Source of the DNA: Acrasis kona
Lineage: Eukaryota; Heterolobosea; Eutetramitea; Acrasida; Acrasidae
DNA: 64,000 nucleotides
Assembly: GCA_026419775.2 (NCBI GenBank)
Contig: JAOPGA020000768.1
Location: 62,001 to 126,000 of the forward strand
Reading direction: 5' to 3'
The position numbers and the translations under genes are program-made. Numbering within the stretch: the first letter of the stretch is position 1; each line of letters starts with the position of its first letter. Shown here piece after piece: positions 60,895-64,000 of the stretch. Below the pieces are notes generated by a model. It did no database searches. It was given only the letters and a program-made list of their open reading frames with translations, and was not told the DNA's origin.

Positions 60895-63354
60895 TTACAT
60901 TGGTTGTACATTGATTTGATAATTCAATAAATTATCCTTATAGTGCAACATCCTATGGTCCTCCTTCCAAGTTTCTGATAAAATGATTTTGGTATATTCC
61001 TCTTGTTTGGCCCTCTTGAGATAAACCTTACCCTCAATGTTCCTGATTTGAAAGATCTTTCCAGCTGGATACAAACTAACCACTAAATTCTCGTAATCGT
61101 TGATGATGAAATGTGCCCTATTTTGATCGCTAACGTCCTTGCGTATCTTGCCCTTCTTTTTTGATGTATTGCTGTTGGTGGGCGTTGTAACACCGCCACT
61201 CAAGGACAGGTCACCAAAATCAGAATCTACGCTATCGCTGCGGGATCTATTTTGGGTTTCGCTCAACTCTTCATATTCTCCGAGAGGTAATCCTGGATAA
61301 ACATCCGCGTATTCTCCTGCTTCCTTTACAATGGGTTGGTCAACCGGCACGATTGTGACGTGTGGTTGCGGTATCACACTAGCCACCACCACAGGGTCCA
61401 TATCCTCCAATGTATTTACCATTCCCTGTTGATTGTAATAGTTATTCTTCAAGAATCCCATGCTCCTGCTCAACAGACCCGATGCATAACTCTTGACGTT
61501 GGTTGCAAACTTGACGATGCTAGAGTTTTGAATGTCCCTCATCATTTCCTCCCTCCATGGATAATGGCTCACATCTCTGCGTAATTCCTCGATGGCAGTC
61601 ATGCTTAGTCTGGTGACGACGTCGTCTCCGTTGATAAAACTTGTCACGTACTCTCCGCATTCGTCGGCGAGGAAGTGACTAAGTACCGGCGGACAAGCGT
61701 AAGAGTATGCACGAACGTGCGGAAATTCATTTTGATGCCAAAAGCTCGCAAGGATCGCAGCGGTACCGCCTCCTAATGAATGTCCTAAAAGTCTTAATTC
61801 GTATTGTGGATACATCTCTAACGTTCTGTGCAATATTTGTTTGATGAAGCGATTGTTGTTGAACCACTGCGAAGCGATTAGTATTCCCTTGTGACAGTAT
61901 CCATGATTGTGACGTATGCTTGAACAGTGAAGGTCGGTGATGAGATCGGAAAAACTTTTTGTTCCGCGGAATATTACAAGAACGGATTTTGTAAGCTCGT
62001 CCACACAAATAAAGTAGGCTGGTCTCATGGTTTGTTGTGTCTTGTCGAAGGCCACCACATTATGGATCTGGAACTGTTCCTGTAATTCTGTCAACGGTAC
62101 TTTGAAGGCATGAAATGATAATTGTGCGTAACGTTGCCAAGTGGATAAATCATTGGGATCAATGTATGTTGTGTTGGATTCTTGAATGAACTTTTTAAAG
62201 TCTCGTTTCTTTTGTGCTTGATTCCTTGCATAGTATTCCAATCCCAAAGTGATCTCTCCCCACGACCATTGCGAAGCAATGACTCTTACTAGGCTGAATG
62301 CGTTTCGATATTCGCTCCAAGTGGACGACTGTCTGCTGACCTGACGAATGTGTTCTTTGGGATAATCAATGGCCTTCTTCTTTTTGTTTTCGTCAATGAT
62401 GACTTTGGAGGGTTCGTTCAGCATGCTACCTGATTGCTCCTTGTTGGATAATATGCCATTGTACATTTCGCTGTGTAGTTTTTGTTGGTCTAGTATTTGG
62501 TCAATGTTTTGTTCTTGTCTCTCTCCGGTCTCTTGCTTGATTTTCTTCATTTGTTGTTTTTCCAACTGCAACTCTGCTTGTTCGTGCTGTTGAATGGAAA
62601 AGTAACTGAAGCCACACTTGCCTTCTAAAAAGTCCTTATTAAAGTAAATCTTCTTTTCGGGATTGTTGAACAATGCATTCTCTGGGATGGTTGGTGTGGC
62701 TATCACTAGAGGTTTTTCTTCTGATTTTCTAACCTTGAACTCTTCCCATCCCCAACTGCGTTTCCTCTCTGGTTCTATTGATTTGGTTTCGTTTGAATGT
62801 TTGTTAGTGGTGGGTGTGGAACAGGATGTTGGTAGGACAGAGTTGGAGAGAAGGCGTCTTCTTGCAGGTGGGGGTTGATGGATGACGTTATATTTGTTCT
62901 CACATTCAACATCAACTGGTTGGTAACTCACGTTATTCAGAGAGCTAGGGGCAGAACTATGTTCGGGAATTTTGTATTTAGGAGTGAAGTCTTCCATTAC
63001 TGACGGTATTATGGCGATGTGTTGTATCGGTGTTGATGTTATTTCTTTTATTTCCTCCTCTCCCTCTGACAAGGACGAGCCTTCGTCACTATCGTCTACT
63101 GTATTTTCGTTGGTTGTGGTTTCATTAGTATTCTCATTTGTGTTTGTTTCGCTTGTCATATCCATCATTGAGTCGAATGAAACTTCATCGAACATTACCC
63201 GTGGCTTTTCCGTTTTATTTTTCTTGTTCTGTGGCTTGCTTAGTAATGTTGATGGTTTGTCGTCGACAGTTTTTTCTCTTGCGTTATTAAAGAACATCCC
63301 ATCAAATGAGGGCAAAATTCTTGGAAGTGGTGCAGAACCTCTTTCACCACCCAT
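60895..63354 (-). CDS. class-3 lipase (DAG-lipase-like)
   Basis: The single exon encodes 819 residues. The first 330 are disordered and low in hydrophobics. A lipase_3 core then reads SVLVIFRGTKSFSDLITDLH, GYCHKGILIASQWF, LRLLGHSLGGGTAAILASFW with the nucleophile Ser in GHSLGG, and YACPPVLSHFLADECGEYVT, near the catalytic Asp/His region. The C-terminus has a beta-rich domain (IIND YENLVVSLYPAGKIF in two parts). Diacylglycerol lipases share this core; unlike DAGL-alpha there are no N-terminal membrane helices. It likely hydrolyses acylglycerols on cytosolic membranes. Its stop lies 8 bp from that of FUZ. Confidence 0.88.
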   Translation of the reverse strand: MGGERGSAPLPRILPSFDGMFFNNAREKTVDDKPSTLLSKPQNKKNKTEKPRVMFDEVSFDSMMDMTSETNTNENTNETTTNENTVDDSDEGSSLSEGEEEIKEITSTPIQHIAIIPSVMEDFTPKYKIPEHSSAPSSLNNVSYQPVDVECENKYNVIHQPPPARRRLLSNSVLPTSCSTPTTNKHSNETKSIEPERKRSWGWEEFKVRKSEEKPLVIATPTIPENALFNNPEKKIYFNKDFLEGKCGFSYFSIQQHEQAELQLEKQQMKKIKQETGERQEQNIDQILDQQKLHSEMYNGILSNKEQSGSMLNEPSKVIIDENKKKKAIDYPKEHIRQVSRQSSTWSEYRNAFSLVRVIASQWSWGEITLGLEYYARNQAQKKRDFKKFIQESNTTYIDPNDLSTWQRYAQLSFHAFKVPLTELQEQFQIHNVVAFDKTQQTMRPAYFICVDELTKSVLVIFRGTKSFSDLITDLHCSSIRHNHGYCHKGILIASQWFNNNRFIKQILHRTLEMYPQYELRLLGHSLGGGTAAILASFWHQNEFPHVRAYSYACPPVLSHFLADECGEYVTSFINGDDVVTRLSMTAIEELRRDVSHYPWREEMMRDIQNSSIVKFATNVKSYASGLLSRSMGFLKNNYYNQQGMVNTLEDMDPVVVASVIPQPHVTIVPVDQPIVKEAGEYADVYPGLPLGEYEELSETQNRSRSDSVDSDFGDLSLSGGVTTPTNSNTSKKKGKIRKDVSDQNRAHFIINDYENLVVSLYPAGKIFQIRNIEGKVYLKRAKQEEYTKIILSETWKEDHRMLHYKDNLLNYQINVQPM

Positions 63355-63586
63355 GAGTGGATGCGTTGTGTGTTTTGTAAGAGATTATACCCAATATGTT
63401 CATTTGAATCTCTATAAATAAACCTGGCATCAACCTTCAATGAAGACTTTTTCATCAACAAGCAGGAGAAGGTCTTTTATTTGGATTGAACATTTTGAAA
63501 TACTAAAATATTTCTGAGACGGCCACCGTTCACAAGTAACTTTGTAAAAGCATGAATTTATTTAATTTTAAGGTGAATTTACTTCA

Positions 63587-63992
63587 TCACATATTCCTCA
63601 ACATCCCTCTCATCAGGTTAAACGCCTTTAGTCTTAAAACTTCAGGATCATCACCTTTGATAACATCTCCAACTTCAACCAGGACCTTACCGTCAGTTAG
63701 TTTGAGGGCTATTATCACAATGGGCACGTTCGCTTCTACTGAAAGTCTAAAAGCACCGATTTGAATGGGAGTAGATCATCACCCCGACCAAGTAAACCTT
63801 CTGGAAATACAAGAATGCTTCTGGAAGATCCATTCGATAAATAACGTAATATCTCAGAAAAGGTATTTGTTACAGAACTCCCAACCGCTATATTACCTTT
63901 TTTAAAATGAATGAAAAAATGCTTTAAAATTTTCAAACTCCATCCTATGAATGGAAATTTGGCCTGATCTGATCTTCCTAGTATCCTGACAT
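63587..63992 (-). CDS. PlsC-type acyltransferase, 3' exon (frame break)
   Basis: The exon starts after an acceptor TTTTTTAG whose intron leaves the window. It reads VRILGRSDQAKFPFIGWSL, SILVFPEGLLGRGDDLLPFK (the FPEG motif of lysophosphatidic-acid acyltransferases), then one frame over GAFRLSVEANVPIVIIALKL, and ends RGMLRNM at 63587. Between LPFK and GAFRL (about 63755) one base seems to be missing; no GT-AG intron fits. The NHx4D catalytic motif would lie upstream of the window. The enzyme adds a fatty acyl chain to a lysophospholipid or glycerol-phosphate, probably in the ER. Confidence 0.75.
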
Positions 63993-64000
63993 CTAAAAAA

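Noticed and set aside
1-64000. tRNA or rRNA genes, CRISPR arrays, complete transposons
   Set aside because: Intergenic gaps were scanned by eye for B-box-like GGTTCGA, repeat-spacer patterns and terminal inverted repeats; none was convincing. A tRNAscan or Infernal run would be decisive.

Overview
This window is nuclear DNA from a compact, intron-bearing single-celled eukaryote. It is A+T-rich, uses the standard code (TAA, TAG and TGA all end genes), and carries about 45 protein genes on both strands. Gaps between genes are often under 100 bp. Nearly all introns are 35-46 nt, begin GT and end AG, and many carry a CTAAC/ACTAAT-like branch site. Gene content points to a free-living protist that has, or descends from, a ciliated cell: CFAP52, a Fuzzy (FUZ) homologue, an STPG-like protein, an RWP-RK factor, a Cache-domain sensor, an exo-beta-1,3-glucanase, and SLC35-, Rab- and Get-type secretory genes. 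A heterolobosean (Naegleria/Acrasis-like) fits best, but this is inference. No tRNA, rRNA, CRISPR, virus-like element or intact transposon was seen.

Layout. 0-6.7 kb: CFAP52 3' end, C2H2 factor, CRIPT-like zinc ribbon, mitochondrial acyl carrier protein, ALG5, RWP-RK factor. 6.8-13.1 kb: GFAT, a two-repeat SANT/Myb protein, an SLC35E3-like transporter, a pentapeptide-repeat protein. 13.1-21.7 kb: acidic orphan, small secreted protein, FolD, EMC4, mitochondrial-type helical protein, TPR protein, Lys-rich Myb-like protein. 22-30 kb: TLC-like membrane protein, Cache/PAS sensor, MaoC-like hydratase, ICMT-like methyltransferase, a gene-poor stretch with decayed coding sequence, and an orphan. 30-38 kb: a long NHL-repeat, probably GPI-anchored protein, a ZZ finger fused to a carboxylic-acid-reductase-like enzyme, an SH3-only protein, a nucleolar-type protein. 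38-50 kb: coiled-coil protein, Get1/WRB, Rab, a tail-anchored protein, an EEP phosphohydrolase, STPG-like protein, RNPS1-like splicing factor, YEATS2-like reader. 50-64 kb: Enhancer of Polycomb, GH5 glucanase, a RING-ApoL-like fusion, isobutyryl-CoA dehydrogenase, a large helical protein, FUZ, a class-3 lipase and the 3' end of a PlsC-type acyltransferase.

How the genes relate. There are no operons. Functional themes recur: ER glycosylation and membrane-protein biogenesis (ALG5, GFAT, EMC4, Get1), chromatin (YEATS2-like, EPC, SANT/Myb), cilia (CFAP52, FUZ, STPG-like), and mitochondrial metabolism (ACP, FolD, ACAD8, MaoC-like). Exon structures were worked out by hand from splice signals, frame continuity and family conservation; exon lengths sum to whole codons in every spliced gene given. 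Four genes show a one-base frame break, two of them at homopolymer runs, which suggests assembly error more than biology.
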